Positions 52,733-61,978 of a DNA stretch of 64,000 nucleotides are shown here, piece by piece. Source of the stretch: CAVROT01 sp963722905 (GTDB lineage Bacteria; Pseudomonadota; Alphaproteobacteria; Rhodobacterales; Rhodobacteraceae); contig CAVROT010000015.1 in assembly GCA_963722905.1 (NCBI GenBank), forward strand, positions 62,001 to 126,000, read 5' to 3'. A model generated the notes under the pieces. The model was not told the DNA's origin, searched no databases, and saw only the letters and a program-made list of their open reading frames with translations. The stretch's first letter is position 1, and every line of letters starts with the position of its first letter. A program made the position numbers and the translations under genes.

Positions 52733-53890
52733 ATGGGGCTGAGCGAAGCGATCTGGAACACTCCCGAGGAGTTCATCCGGGCCCATGCGCCCGAGGCGCC
52801 GGTGCTGTTCTTTTCCCCCGCGGTGCTGCAGGCGACCGCGCGCCGATATGTCGCGGGCTTTCCGGGCATGGTCACCTTCGCGGTGAAGTCGAACCCCGAT
52901 GAGGCGGTCATCGCCAACCTTGCCGCGGCCGGCGTCTCCGGCTTCGATGTCGCCTCGATCCCCGAGATCGAGCTGATCGCGCGCACCGCCCCCGAGGCCG
53001 CGATGCACTACAACAACCCCGTCCGGTCGCGCCGCGAGATCGCGCGCGCGGTGGCCCTGGGGGTCCGGTCGTTCTCGGTCGACAGCGGCTCGGAACTGGA
53101 CAAGCTGATCGAGCAGGTGCCGGCGGACAGCGAGATCGCCGTGCGGTTCAAGCTGCCCGTGGGCGGCGCGGCCTATGACTTCGGCGCCAAGTTCGGTGCC
53201 ACGGCCGATGCGGCCGCCGTCCTGCTGGCGCGCGCGGCCGCCGCCGGGTTCATGCCGTCGCTGACATTCCACCCCGGAACCCAGTGCACCGATCCGATGG
53301 CATGGGATGCCTACATCCGCGCCGCCGCGTTGATCGCTGAGGACGCCGGCGTGCGGATCGCCCGGCTGAACGTCGGCGGAGGGTTCCCCGCGCACCGCCT
53401 GGCCGAGCTGAACCCCGAGATCGCGCCCATCTTCGCGCTGATCGACCGCGTCACCGGCGAGGCCTTCGGCGATGACGCGCGCCCCGCTCTGGTGTGCGAG
53501 CCCGGACGCGGACTCGTGGCCGAGTGCATGTCCCTTTGCACCCAGGTGCGCGCCGTGCGCGACGACGGCGTGCCGGATGCCGGCCACGTCTTCCTCGACG
53601 ACGGTGTCTATGGCGGACTGGCCGAGCTGCCGCTGATCGGCATCATCGACCGCACCGAGGTGCGCGACCCCGAGGGCCGCCTTCGCACCGGAGCGCTGCA
53701 GGGTCGCGTCGTCTTCGGCCCGACCTGCGATTCGGTGGACCGGTTGCCGGGCCTCCTGCCGCTGCCCGGCGACATCGCCGAGGACGATCACGTGATCTTC
53801 CACGGGCTTGGCGCTTATTCGACCGTCACCGTCACCCGGTTCAACGGGTTCGGCACCATCGACGTGGCGACGGTCCAGACGCTGGGCTGA
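52733..53890 (+). CDS. Ornithine/lysine-type PLP decarboxylase (fold III)
   Basis: A 385-residue alanine-racemase-fold decarboxylase. The PLP lysine is in VTFAVKSNPDEAVI (Lys52); other marks are GFDVASIPEIELI, NPVRSRREIARA, FSVDSGSELDKL, SLTFHPGTQC (His), NVGGGFPAH, CEPGRGLVAECM, FGPTCDSVDRL (catalytic Cys-Asp) and GAYSTV. The family makes putrescine or cadaverine or acts on related diamino acids. Ornithine versus lysine preference cannot be told. Regulated probably by the divergent Lrp protein. RBS ggagacgg. Confidence 0.9.
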   Translation: MGLSEAIWNTPEEFIRAHAPEAPVLFFSPAVLQATARRYVAGFPGMVTFAVKSNPDEAVIANLAAAGVSGFDVASIPEIELIARTAPEAAMHYNNPVRSRREIARAVALGVRSFSVDSGSELDKLIEQVPADSEIAVRFKLPVGGAAYDFGAKFGATADAAAVLLARAAAAGFMPSLTFHPGTQCTDPMAWDAYIRAAALIAEDAGVRIARLNVGGGFPAHRLAELNPEIAPIFALIDRVTGEAFGDDARPALVCEPGRGLVAECMSLCTQVRAVRDDGVPDAGHVFLDDGVYGGLAELPLIGIIDRTEVRDPEGRLRTGALQGRVVFGPTCDSVDRLPGLLPLPGDIAEDDHVIFHGLGAYSTVTVTRFNGFGTIDVATVQTLG

Positions 53891-53990
53891 CCGGCCGGCG
53901 CCTTTGCCGCGGGGCGCGACAGGCCGCGGGGGTGGACACCGCGCCCGCGCCGCGTATCTGTCGCCTGCACGGGATCGCAGGGGGCGCGGT

Positions 53991-56300
53991 ATGGAAAAGT
54001 TCGGCAAATCGCAATCGACACGGCGGGTCGAGGACGTGCGCTTCCTCACCGGAGGCGGACGCTACGTGGACGATATCGCACCCGCGGGCGCGCTGCACGC
54101 GTGGTTCCTCCGCTCGCCCGTCGCCCATGCCGAGATCGACGCTCTGGACGTCGCCGACGCGCGCGAGATGCCGGGCGTCCACGCGGTGATGACCGCGGCC
54201 GACATGGAAGCGGCGGGCTGCGACCTCGCCATGACCTACACCGTCATCGACAATGCCGACGGCAGCAAGGCGGCGGCGCCCGTGCGTCCGTTCCTCGCCC
54301 GCGGCCGCGTCCGCTTCGTCGGCGAGCCCGTCGCGATGGTGGTGGCCGACACGCTGGAACAGGCGCGCGACGCAGGCGAGGCCATCGGGTTCGACTATTC
54401 CGACCTGCCCGTCCACGTGGCGGTCGAGCCGGGCGGACATCCCGTGCACGACGACACTCCCGACAACGTCTGCCTCGACTACGAGGCCGGCGACAAGGCC
54501 GCCACGGACGCCGCCTTTGCCAGGGCCGCGCGCGTCGTCAAGCTGCGGATGGACGACAACCGGGTCATCGTGAACGCGATGGAGGGCCGTGGCGCCTGGG
54601 CCGAATGGGACGGGTCGCGCATCCATCTTTGCGTGAACGGGCAAGGCGTGTGGTCGTTCAAGGACGACCTCGTCCATCACCTGCGGCTCGACCCCGAGAA
54701 CGTCCGGGTGACCAACCCCGACGTCGGCGGAGGCTTCGGCCTCAAGGCCGCGACGCATCCCGAATACGTCGCCGTCGCGGCGGCCGCCCGCGCGCTGGGC
54801 CGGCCGGTGCGCTGGATCAGCGAACGGACCGAGGGGATGCTCAGCGACAATGCGGGGCGGGATCTGGTCAACCACGCGGAACTGGCCTTCGACGCCGACC
54901 ACCGGATCCTTGGCTACCGGGTCGATTCCATCTGCAACATGGGGGCCTACGTCAGCCAGTTCGGGCAGGGCATCCAGACGATGCTCTTCGCCAAGGTCCT
55001 GATGGGCACCTATGACGTGCAGGCCGCCTGGATGCGGTGCCGCGGCATCTTCACCAACACCACGCAGACGGACGCCTATCGCGGCGCCGGCCGCCCCGAA
55101 GCCATCTTCGCTCTGGAGCGCATGATGGGCTATGCCGCACGCGAGCTGGGCGTCGACCCGTGGGAGCTGAGGCGCCGCAACTTCATCGCGCCCGAGAAAT
55201 TTCCCTACAAGTCGGCGACGGGCGAGACCTACGACGTCGGCGAGTTCGCCCGCGTCCTGTCGCGCGCCGAAGGCTTTTCCGACCGCTCGGGCTTCGACCA
55301 GCGGCGCGCCAGGTCCGAGGCCGAGGGCAAGCTGCGCGGTCAGGGACTGTGCTACTACATCGAGAGCATCCTGGGTTCGCCCAGCGAGGACGTGAAGGTC
55401 GAGCTGCACGAGGACGGGACGGCGTCGATCTATGTCGGCACGCAGTCCAACGGTCAGGGGCACGAGACGGTCTTCGCGAAGTTTCTCAGCGATCAGACGG
55501 GTATACCGGCCGACCTGATCACGGTGGTTCAGGGCGACAGCGACCGGATCGCGCATGGCGGCGGCACCGGCGGATCCCGTTCGGTCACCACGCAGAACAA
55601 CGCCACGCTGGCGCTGGCCGGCGAGATGATCGCCAGGTTCGGCGCCTTCCTTGCCGACGAGGCGGGGGTGGACGCGGACGACGTGACGTTCGACGACGAA
55701 CGGTTCCGCGTGCAGGGGTCCAACGACACGCCCTCCATGCTGGACCTTGCCGAACGCGCCCGCGCCGCTGGCCGCGCGGATCTGCTGACCTTTGCCGGCA
55801 CCTCCAAGCTGCCGGGCCGCAGCTATCCGAACGGCGCCCATGTCGCCGAGGTCGAGATCGATCCCGACACCGGCGTCGTCGAAGTGGTGAAGTACTCGGT
55901 CGTCGACGATTTCGGCAACCTGATCAACCCGATGCTGGCCGAAGGTCAGGTGCATGGCGGGGTGGCGCAGGGCATCGGGCAGGCGATCTTCGAGCATGTG
56001 GCCTATGACGCCGAAGGTCAGTTGCTGACGGCGACGTTCATGGATTACGGGATGCCGCGCGCCGACAACGTGCCCAACGTGATCTTCGCCAGCGAACCGG
56101 TGCCGTCGACGGCGAACGCGCTGGGCATGAAGGGGTGCGGCGAGGCGGGGACCGTGGGCGCGCTGGCCGCCGTCAGCAACGCGGTGCTGGATGCCGTCTG
56201 GGATCGCGGTGTGCACCAGATCGACATGCCGTTCACCCCCCAGAGGGTCTGGGCGGCGCTGAACGGCGCGGCCGAACCCGCACCCATCGCCGCGGAATAG
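53991..56300 (+). CDS. Molybdenum hydroxylase large subunit (xanthine/CO dehydrogenase family)
   Basis: A 769-residue molybdopterin-binding subunit. RRVEDVRFLTGGGRYVDDIA at the start, then PDVGGGFGLKAATHPEYVAV, TDAYRGAGRPEAIFALERMM near 362, ESILGSPSEDVKVELHEDGT, GTQSNGQGHETVFAKFL, and GMKGCGEAGTVGAL with the active-site Glu near 717. The AYRGAGRPE loop marks form II rather than the CO-oxidising form I (AYxCSFR). No FAD-binding middle subunit or 2Fe-2S small subunit lies beside it, so it is an orphan here; partners must be encoded elsewhere. Substrate unknown. Confidence 0.88.
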   Translation: MEKFGKSQSTRRVEDVRFLTGGGRYVDDIAPAGALHAWFLRSPVAHAEIDALDVADAREMPGVHAVMTAADMEAAGCDLAMTYTVIDNADGSKAAAPVRPFLARGRVRFVGEPVAMVVADTLEQARDAGEAIGFDYSDLPVHVAVEPGGHPVHDDTPDNVCLDYEAGDKAATDAAFARAARVVKLRMDDNRVIVNAMEGRGAWAEWDGSRIHLCVNGQGVWSFKDDLVHHLRLDPENVRVTNPDVGGGFGLKAATHPEYVAVAAAARALGRPVRWISERTEGMLSDNAGRDLVNHAELAFDADHRILGYRVDSICNMGAYVSQFGQGIQTMLFAKVLMGTYDVQAAWMRCRGIFTNTTQTDAYRGAGRPEAIFALERMMGYAARELGVDPWELRRRNFIAPEKFPYKSATGETYDVGEFARVLSRAEGFSDRSGFDQRRARSEAEGKLRGQGLCYYIESILGSPSEDVKVELHEDGTASIYVGTQSNGQGHETVFAKFLSDQTGIPADLITVVQGDSDRIAHGGGTGGSRSVTTQNNATLALAGEMIARFGAFLADEAGVDADDVTFDDERFRVQGSNDTPSMLDLAERARAAGRADLLTFAGTSKLPGRSYPNGAHVAEVEIDPDTGVVEVVKYSVVDDFGNLINPMLAEGQVHGGVAQGIGQAIFEHVAYDAEGQLLTATFMDYGMPRADNVPNVIFASEPVPSTANALGMKGCGEAGTVGALAAVSNAVLDAVWDRGVHQIDMPFTPQRVWAALNGAAEPAPIAAE

Positions 56301-56308
56301 GCACGGGA

Positions 56309-56336
56309 GACCGGCTCGGACGCATCCGGGCCGGTC
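56309..56336. terminator. Bidirectional hairpin between convergent genes
   Basis: GACCGGC-t-CGGA, loop cgca, TCCG-g-GCCGGTC: an 11-bp stem with one symmetrical mismatch, between the hydroxylase stop and the metF stop. It suits both directions; T-runs are short. Confidence 0.55.
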
Positions 56337-56343
56337 CCCGGGC

Positions 56344-57213
56344 TCAGGCGACCTTGCGAAGATCGACCTCTGCCGGAACGCCCAAGGCACGCACCACGTC
56401 GCGGGTCAGCGTGGGTTTGTTGAGCGTGTAGAAGTGCAGATCTTCGACACCCTCTTCCAGCAGCTCGGTGCAGAGCTCGGCGCAGATGGCGGTTGCCAGC
56501 AGTTCTGAACGACCGTCGCGCTCGGCCGTCTCGAAGGCTGCGGCAAGCTGTGGCGGGATGGCGGTGCCACAGCGGGCGGCGAACTTCACGACACCGGACC
56601 AGTTCTCGATGGGGAGGATCCCCGGAATGATCGGCGCGGTGATGCCGGCCGCGGCACAGCGGTCACGGAATCGCAGGAACGTCTCGGCCTCGAAGAAGAA
56701 CTGCGTGATGGCCGATCCGGCACCTGCGTCGATCTTGCGCTTCAGCCAGTCGACGTCGGCACTGTCAGAGGTCGCATCGGGGTGTCGGTCGGGATACGCC
56801 CCGACCCGGATCTGAAAATCGCCGGTCTTGGCCAAGGCCGCGATCAGTTCGCAGGAATCCGCGAAACCTTCGGGGTGGGGGACGAATCCGCCGCCGTCCG
56901 GCGCATCGCCGCGCAGTGCCACGATCTGACGGATCCCGGCATCGGCACAGGCGCGGGCGATCCCGAGCGTTTCATCACGGCTGGCATTCACGCAGGTCAG
57001 GTGCGCCGCCACGGGCAGGCCGAACGCGCCGCCTATGGCCGTGACCGCCTCGTGCGTGCGTTCCCGTGTGCTGCCGCCGGCGCCGTAAGTGACCGAGACG
57101 AACTGCGGCGCCAGAGGGGCCAGCGTCCGGGCGGCGTCCCATAGGCGGAACGATCCCGCCAGGGATTTCGGCGGAAAGAACTCGAACGAAAGGCGCGGTG
57201 CGTGGGGTGTCAT
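56344..57213 (-). CDS. metF: Methylenetetrahydrofolate reductase
   Basis: A 289-residue FAD enzyme that reduces methylene-THF to methyl-THF for methionine synthesis. LSFEFFPPKS is the family start; later FVSVTYGAGGSTRERTHEAV, AHLTCVNASRDET, IVALRGDAP, SAITQFFFEAETFLRFRDRC and IPGILPIENW. The ATG is placed after a gggagaga ribosome site; an upstream in-frame ATG at 57282 would add 23 unlike residues. Divergent from a metR-like regulator. Confidence 0.95.
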   Translation of the reverse strand: MTPHAPRLSFEFFPPKSLAGSFRLWDAARTLAPLAPQFVSVTYGAGGSTRERTHEAVTAIGGAFGLPVAAHLTCVNASRDETLGIARACADAGIRQIVALRGDAPDGGGFVPHPEGFADSCELIAALAKTGDFQIRVGAYPDRHPDATSDSADVDWLKRKIDAGAGSAITQFFFEAETFLRFRDRCAAAGITAPIIPGILPIENWSGVVKFAARCGTAIPPQLAAAFETAERDGRSELLATAICAELCTELLEEGVEDLHFYTLNKPTLTRDVVRALGVPAEVDLRKVA

Positions 57214-57310
57214 TCCGGTCTCTCCCTGGGCGCTGGCGCGGTTCGGTTCCGTCCGCGATTTCTGCTGCCCGTCTTGTCCCACGACGATCCGCGTGAGACA
57301 AATTCATAAT

Positions 57311-57329
57311 CCTCACGATGTTCATGAGG
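57311..57329. promoter_or_regulatory. Inverted repeat between metF and metR-like gene
   Basis: CCTCA-cgatgttca-TGAGG, a palindrome with T-N11-A spacing style of LysR-type operators. An adjacent attcat / ttcatga pattern resembles a MetR box (TGAAnnnnnTTCA). It lies 24 bp upstream of the regulator start. Confidence 0.5.
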
Positions 57330-57352
57330 TTCGCACAGGTAGGGCCGTCGTC

Positions 57353-58258
57353 ATGCATATCGAGCTGCGTCACCTGCGCACCATCGCCGCCATCCACGAG
57401 GCCGGCGGCGTGGCCCGCGCGGCCGAGCGGCTGAACACCACCCAGTCGGCGCTGAGCCATCAGATCAAGGGGCTGGAGACGCAGGCGGGCGTGCCCCTCT
57501 TCGTGCGCCGCGCCAAGCCGCTGCGCCTGTCCGCGGCGGGTATGCGGCTGCTGCGCGCGGCGCAGCGCGTCCTGCCCGAGATCGCCGCGCTGGAAACCGA
57601 GTTCTCGGGCCTGCGCAGCGGGCGCGCCGCGCGTCTGCACATCGCCATCGAGTGCCACGCCTGCTTCGAATGGCTGTTCCCGGTGCTCGACCAGTTCCGC
57701 CGGGCCTGGCCCGACGTCGACGTCGACATCCGCGCGGGCCTTGCCTTCGACGCGCTGCCGGCCCTGGCGCGCGAAGAGGTCGACCTCGTCGTCACCAGCG
57801 ACCCCGAACCCATGGAGGGCGTCGATTTCACCGCGCTCTTCGACTACGCGCCGGTCTTCGTGGCGGCGGCCGATCATCCGTTGGCGACGCACGATCACGT
57901 CGTGGCCGAGGACTTTCGCGATGTCGATCTCATCGCCTATCCGGTGCCGCGCGAACGGCTGGACGTCTTCACCCAGCTGCTGACGCCCGCCGGGGTGGAG
58001 CCGCGGTCGCTTCGCCAGGTCGAGCTGACGGCGGTGATCCTGCTTCTGGTCGCATCGGGGCGCGGCGTGGCCGTGCTGCCCGACTGGGTGGTGCGCGACC
58101 TGCGCTACCGGACCGACTATGTGACCCGGCCTCTGACCGCAGGCGGCGTGACGCGGCGGCTCTACGCCGCGACGCGCGCCGACCAGACCACCGCACCTCA
58201 CATGGCCCACCTCATGCGTCTCGCCCGGACCGAACCCGTGAAGCGGCAGCGGGCCTAG
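57353..58258 (+). CDS. metR: LysR-family regulator, MetR-like
   Basis: A 301-residue LysR-type regulator: ELRHLRTIAAIHEAGGVARA AERL-type HTH with TTQSALSHQIKGLETQAGVP, and an effector domain with VLDQFRRAWPDVDVDI and VDLVVTSDPEPMEGVDF. The N-terminal helix and the IAIECHACFEWLFPVLDQFR region are characteristic of MetR, which activates met genes with homocysteine. The divergent arrangement with metF supports this. Confidence 0.88.
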   Translation: MHIELRHLRTIAAIHEAGGVARAAERLNTTQSALSHQIKGLETQAGVPLFVRRAKPLRLSAAGMRLLRAAQRVLPEIAALETEFSGLRSGRAARLHIAIECHACFEWLFPVLDQFRRAWPDVDVDIRAGLAFDALPALAREEVDLVVTSDPEPMEGVDFTALFDYAPVFVAAADHPLATHDHVVAEDFRDVDLIAYPVPRERLDVFTQLLTPAGVEPRSLRQVELTAVILLLVASGRGVAVLPDWVVRDLRYRTDYVTRPLTAGGVTRRLYAATRADQTTAPHMAHLMRLARTEPVKRQRA

Positions 58259-58385
58259 CCCGCAGGGCGATGGGTTGCTCCGGGCGATCGGGGCGGCGAC
58301 GCACGTGGCCTGTGCGCGGCGGGCGGTTGACCGGGACCGCACGTGTCGGTCCCCTGCCGCCGGACAGCAATCCCGGAGGATCCCC

Positions 58386-59054
58386 ATGCTGACGTTCTAC
58401 TTCCACACCACGCCCAACCCGATGAAGGTCGCCCTGATGCTGGAGGAGCTGGGGCTGGACTACGACACCGTGCCCGTCGACACCCGCAAGGGCGAACAGC
58501 ACGAGGCCGCGTTCCTCAAGATCAACCCGAACGCCAAGCTTCCGGCGATCGACGACGACGGCGCCGTCGTCTTCGACAGCAACGCCATCTGCCTCTACCT
58601 CGCGCAGAAGCACGGACGGTTCCTCGCCACCGGCGACAGGGCCGTGGCCGAGGAGCTGAGCTGGCTCTTCTTCGTCGCGACGGGTCTGTCCCCCTTCTCG
58701 GGTCAGGCCGTCCATTTCAGCCGCGTGAAGCCGGACGAGGCCTATTCCGCCAACCGCTACGGCAAGGAAATCGTGCGCCACTACAAGGTCCTGGACGAAC
58801 GCCTGGGCAACAGCGAATGGCTGGGCGGGGCGGAGTACGGCGTGGCCGACATCGCCGCCTGGGGCTGGGTGGCCTTCGCCCACATCCCGCTGGGCGAGGG
58901 CGGGCTGGACCCCTATCCGAACGTGAAGGCCTGGTTCGACCGGGTCGAGGCGCGCGAGGCGGTGCCGCGGGCCCGCGCGCTGATGACGAGGTTCGACTTC
59001 AAGACGGAGAACGACGAGGTCGCGATGCGCGCGATGTTCCCGCAGAACTACTGA
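58386..59054 (+). CDS. Glutathione S-transferase
   Basis: A 222-residue GST of the YfcG/Ure2p-like group: a thioredoxin-like N-terminal domain (MLTFYFHTTPNPMKVALMLE, INPNAKLPAIDDDGAVVFDS NAI) with Pro and Ser-like glutathione contacts, then a helical C-terminal domain with EYGVADIAAWGWV. It probably conjugates or reduces with glutathione. A ggagga site precedes the ATG. No pathway link in the window beyond metF nearby. Confidence 0.88.
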   Translation: MLTFYFHTTPNPMKVALMLEELGLDYDTVPVDTRKGEQHEAAFLKINPNAKLPAIDDDGAVVFDSNAICLYLAQKHGRFLATGDRAVAEELSWLFFVATGLSPFSGQAVHFSRVKPDEAYSANRYGKEIVRHYKVLDERLGNSEWLGGAEYGVADIAAWGWVAFAHIPLGEGGLDPYPNVKAWFDRVEAREAVPRARALMTRFDFKTENDEVAMRAMFPQNY

Positions 59055-59263
59055 GCCGGACGGCCGGCCGGGAGGTCCGATCGGTGCCGGAAGGTGCGGC
59101 GGTGCGGTCCTGTGTCCGTCAGGCGCGCGACGCCGCCGCTTCCGTATCGCGGCGGCGGCGGCCGTCCGGCGATCCGTCGTCGGCGCCGGCCGCGCCCCGA
59201 CCGGGCCTTGGCATCGGGCCGCGCAGGGGCTAGGTGCGGGCGCTTGCGACGACGGGGAGCGGG

Positions 59264-60052
59264 ATGCAGGGCAGCGCCAATCTGAACGTGATGACGAAGG
59301 CCGCGCGCGCCGCCGCACGGTCGCTGGTCAAGGATTTCCGAGAGGTCGAGAACCTTCAGGTGTCGTCCAAGGGGGCGGGCGATTTCGTCAGCCGCGCCGA
59401 CATCGCGGCCGAGAAGATCATCCGCGACATGCTGACCGAAGCGCGCCCGAACTACGGCTGGACCGGCGAGGAGAGCCCGCCCGTCGAAGGCAAGGACCCC
59501 ACACGCCGCTGGATCGTCGATCCGCTGGACGGGACGACGAACTACCTGCACGGCCTGCCGCACTGGGCGGTCAGCATCGCGCTGGAGCACAAGGGCGAGG
59601 TGGTGGCCGGCGTCGTCTACGATCCGGCCAAGGACGAGATGTTCGTGGCCGAGAAGGGCGCCGGCGCCTGGATGAACGAGCGCCGGATGCGGGTCTCGGG
59701 GCGGTCGCGGCTGATCGAATGCATATTCGCCACCGGCCTGCCCTTCGGTGGCCGGCCCGAGCTGCCGGCGACGCTGCGCGATCTGGGCCGGGTGCTTCCT
59801 GCGACGGCGGGCGTGCGCCGCTGGGGCGCGGCGGCGCTGGATCTGGCCTACGTTGCAGCCGGACGCTTCGACGGGTTCTGGGAGCGGGGGCTGAAGCCGT
59901 GGGACATGGCCGCGGGGCTTGTCCTGGTGCGCGAGGCTGGCGGGCTGGTGGAGCCTATCGACCGCAATGCCGACCTGCTGTCGGGAGGTACCGTCCTGAC
60001 CGCCAATGCCGCGATATTCGACACGTTCGCGGGTGTCCTGCGCGACGCCTGA
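59264..60052 (+). CDS. suhB: Inositol monophosphatase family protein
   Basis: A 262-residue Mg-dependent phosphatase. Marks: KGAGDFVSRADIAAEKII, GWTGEESP (metal Glu), RWIVDPLDGTTNYLHGLPHW near 86, GVVYDPAKDEMFVAEKGAGA WM, and FWERGLKPWDMAAGLVLVRE. It hydrolyses inositol-1-phosphate or related sugars, and may also act in RNA processing as SuhB. The ATG follows gggag; ten in-frame codons upstream look untranslated. Confidence 0.9.
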   Translation: MQGSANLNVMTKAARAAARSLVKDFREVENLQVSSKGAGDFVSRADIAAEKIIRDMLTEARPNYGWTGEESPPVEGKDPTRRWIVDPLDGTTNYLHGLPHWAVSIALEHKGEVVAGVVYDPAKDEMFVAEKGAGAWMNERRMRVSGRSRLIECIFATGLPFGGRPELPATLRDLGRVLPATAGVRRWGAAALDLAYVAAGRFDGFWERGLKPWDMAAGLVLVREAGGLVEPIDRNADLLSGGTVLTANAAIFDTFAGVLRDA

Positions 60053-60073
60053 CGCCGGTGCCCGGCTGCCGAT

Positions 60074-60112
60074 GGCGGACCCTCCGGGGGGAGTATTTTC
60101 GACAGGATGAAG
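60074..60112 (+). repeat. Dispersed 39-nt repeat, copy R3
   Basis: ggcggaccctccgggggg, then agtatttt, then cgacaggatgaag. It lies in the convergent gap between suhB and the rhomboid gene. Also shares the flanking cgatggcgg context with R2. Confidence 0.7.
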
Positions 60113-60251
60113 GGCGGGCGTCCCTCCGTGGATTGCGACCCGGCCGGTGCGACGTTCGGGGAGGGCTGTGCGCGCGGGGTCTGGCCTCCCTGCGTCGAAT
60201 GCGCGTCCATGGCTGTCCGCACAGGGCGCCCGCACTGTCGATGGGGGGGCG

Positions 60252-60986
60252 TCAGCGACGGGTGCCGGTGCGGGGGATCGAGGTGCGCCGCGAGCGGTAT
60301 CTGGCCTCGGGGTGGGGCGGGTGGCCATGGGTCCGGCGCCAGAATGCCGGCCCGCCGCGGCGCAGGAACAACGGCAGCGTCAGGGCGACACCTGCCGCAA
60401 AGCCGCCCGCGTGCGCCCAGTAGGCGACGCCGCCACCTGTCGTGGGCGTGCTCGCGCCCGAAAAGAGCTGGATCGCGAACCACAGGCCCAGGACGCTCCA
60501 CGCCGGAAGCGGGACGATGCGGAAGATGACGACGAGGATCACCAGCACGTCGACACGCGCCCGCGGAAAGAGCAGCAGATAGCCGCCCATCACGGCCGCG
60601 ATGGCGCCCGATGCGCCCACCATCGGCACCGTCGAGCCGGGGTCCGACAGCACCTGCGCCAGACCTGCCGCGACCCCGCCGCCGAGGTAAAAGCCGAGAT
60701 AGGGCAGGGCGCCCATCTCGTCCTCCATGTTGTCGCCGAAGACCCAAAGGAACAGCATGTTCCCCGCGAGATGCATGAAGCCCCCGTGCAGGAACTGTGA
60801 GGTCACGTAGGTCCAGGGCGCCTGACGCGCCGGCACAAGCGCATAGTCTGCATATATGGCCCCCAGCGCACGCGGGTCCGCCGAGAGGGGCAGCATGGCC
60901 AGGAAGACCGCGACGTTGGCCGCGATCAGGGCGTAGGTGACCCAGGGGATCGACTGCGATGGATTATGGTCGCGGATCGGGAACAT
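60252..60986 (-). CDS. Rhomboid family intramembrane serine protease
   Basis: A 244-residue membrane protein with six helices. Family marks are SQFLHGGFMHLAGNMLFLWV, GASGAIAAVMGGYL with the catalytic Ser (near 125), and AYWAHAGGFAAGVAL with the His (near 191). It cleaves substrates within the inner membrane. The C-terminus is basic and Arg-rich. An upstream extension of the frame into 61493 has no protein character; the ATG at 60986 opens a standard N-terminus. Confidence 0.88.
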   Translation of the reverse strand: MFPIRDHNPSQSIPWVTYALIAANVAVFLAMLPLSADPRALGAIYADYALVPARQAPWTYVTSQFLHGGFMHLAGNMLFLWVFGDNMEDEMGALPYLGFYLGGGVAAGLAQVLSDPGSTVPMVGASGAIAAVMGGYLLLFPRARVDVLVILVVIFRIVPLPAWSVLGLWFAIQLFSGASTPTTGGGVAYWAHAGGFAAGVALTLPLFLRRGGPAFWRRTHGHPPHPEARYRSRRTSIPRTGTRR

Positions 60987-61266
60987 CGCGCAGGGATGCC
61001 CGCCGCCCGCGGGGCGGTCAAGCCGCGGGCGCGCGGTGGGTCGGGCAGCCTTTGAAGACTGCGGCGCAGAGGGCTGCGCCGACCTGCGGCGCGCGAAATG
61101 TCGCGGGCCTGTCCCGTCGCGGTATCGAGCCTTCGGTCCCGCCTCGTCGCCCGCCCGCCCGCCGGACGGTTGCGGCGGGAGACGCGGTGCGTGCGCGGCA
61201 TGGCTCCGGCGGGGTATCCTGCTTGCCGGACTTGACAGAACGGAGACCCGGCGCATCATCCGCTTC

Positions 61267-61818
61267 ATGAGACTGTGCGCCCTCGCCCTCTTCCTTTGCG
61301 CCCTTTCGGCCCCTCCGTCCTGGGCGGATACCTGCCCTCCGGCGCCGGACCGCAGCGACGAGCTGGCGGCGCTGTTCACGCAGGCCCGCAACGCGACGTC
61401 CGAAAGCGCCGCACGCCCCATCTCCCGCGAGATGTGGGCGATCTGGGCCGACGCGCCCGACCGGCTGGCGCAGACGATGCTGGACGACGGCATGCGACGG
61501 CGCGAGGCCTTCGACTTCGATGCGGCGACGGCGGCATTCGATGCCCTCGTAACCTATTGTCCCGACTACGCCGAGGGCTACAACCAGCGCGCCTTCGTGG
61601 CCTTCCTTCGCGAGGACTATGCGTCCGCTCTGCGCGATCTCGACGCCGCGCTGGATCGGTCGCCCAACCATGTCGCGGCGCTGTCAGGCAAAGCACTCAC
61701 CCTGTTCGGGATGGACCGGACGTCGGAGGGCCGGGCCGTGCTGGAACGTGCGTTGAGCCTGAACCCCTGGCTGAGCGAGCGCCGCCTGCTGGACGCGCTT
61801 CCCGATGACCGGCTCTAG
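61267..61818 (+). CDS. Exported TPR-repeat protein
   Basis: A 183-residue protein with a signal peptide (LCALALFLCALSAPPSWA) and tetratricopeptide-type helices: DFDAATAAFDALVTYCPDYA EGYNQRAFV, REDYASALRDLDAALDRSPN and RTSEGRAVLERALSLNPWLS. It is probably periplasmic and mediates protein contacts. It is divergent from the rhomboid gene. Confidence 0.85.
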   Translation: MRLCALALFLCALSAPPSWADTCPPAPDRSDELAALFTQARNATSESAARPISREMWAIWADAPDRLAQTMLDDGMRRREAFDFDAATAAFDALVTYCPDYAEGYNQRAFVAFLREDYASALRDLDAALDRSPNHVAALSGKALTLFGMDRTSEGRAVLERALSLNPWLSERRLLDALPDDRL

Positions 61819-61978
61819 CATTCTGCGGGCGCGATCCCGCCGCGGGGCCGGTTCGGTGCGGTGGATTCCATGCGCCGCTGCATACCCTCGATGGCGCCCG
61901 GACGCCGCGCCATGCGCCCGGGCGTTTGACCGCAGGTCGCGCCGCCGGTAGCGTCCGGGCAGCCACGGGAGAGCGCTC

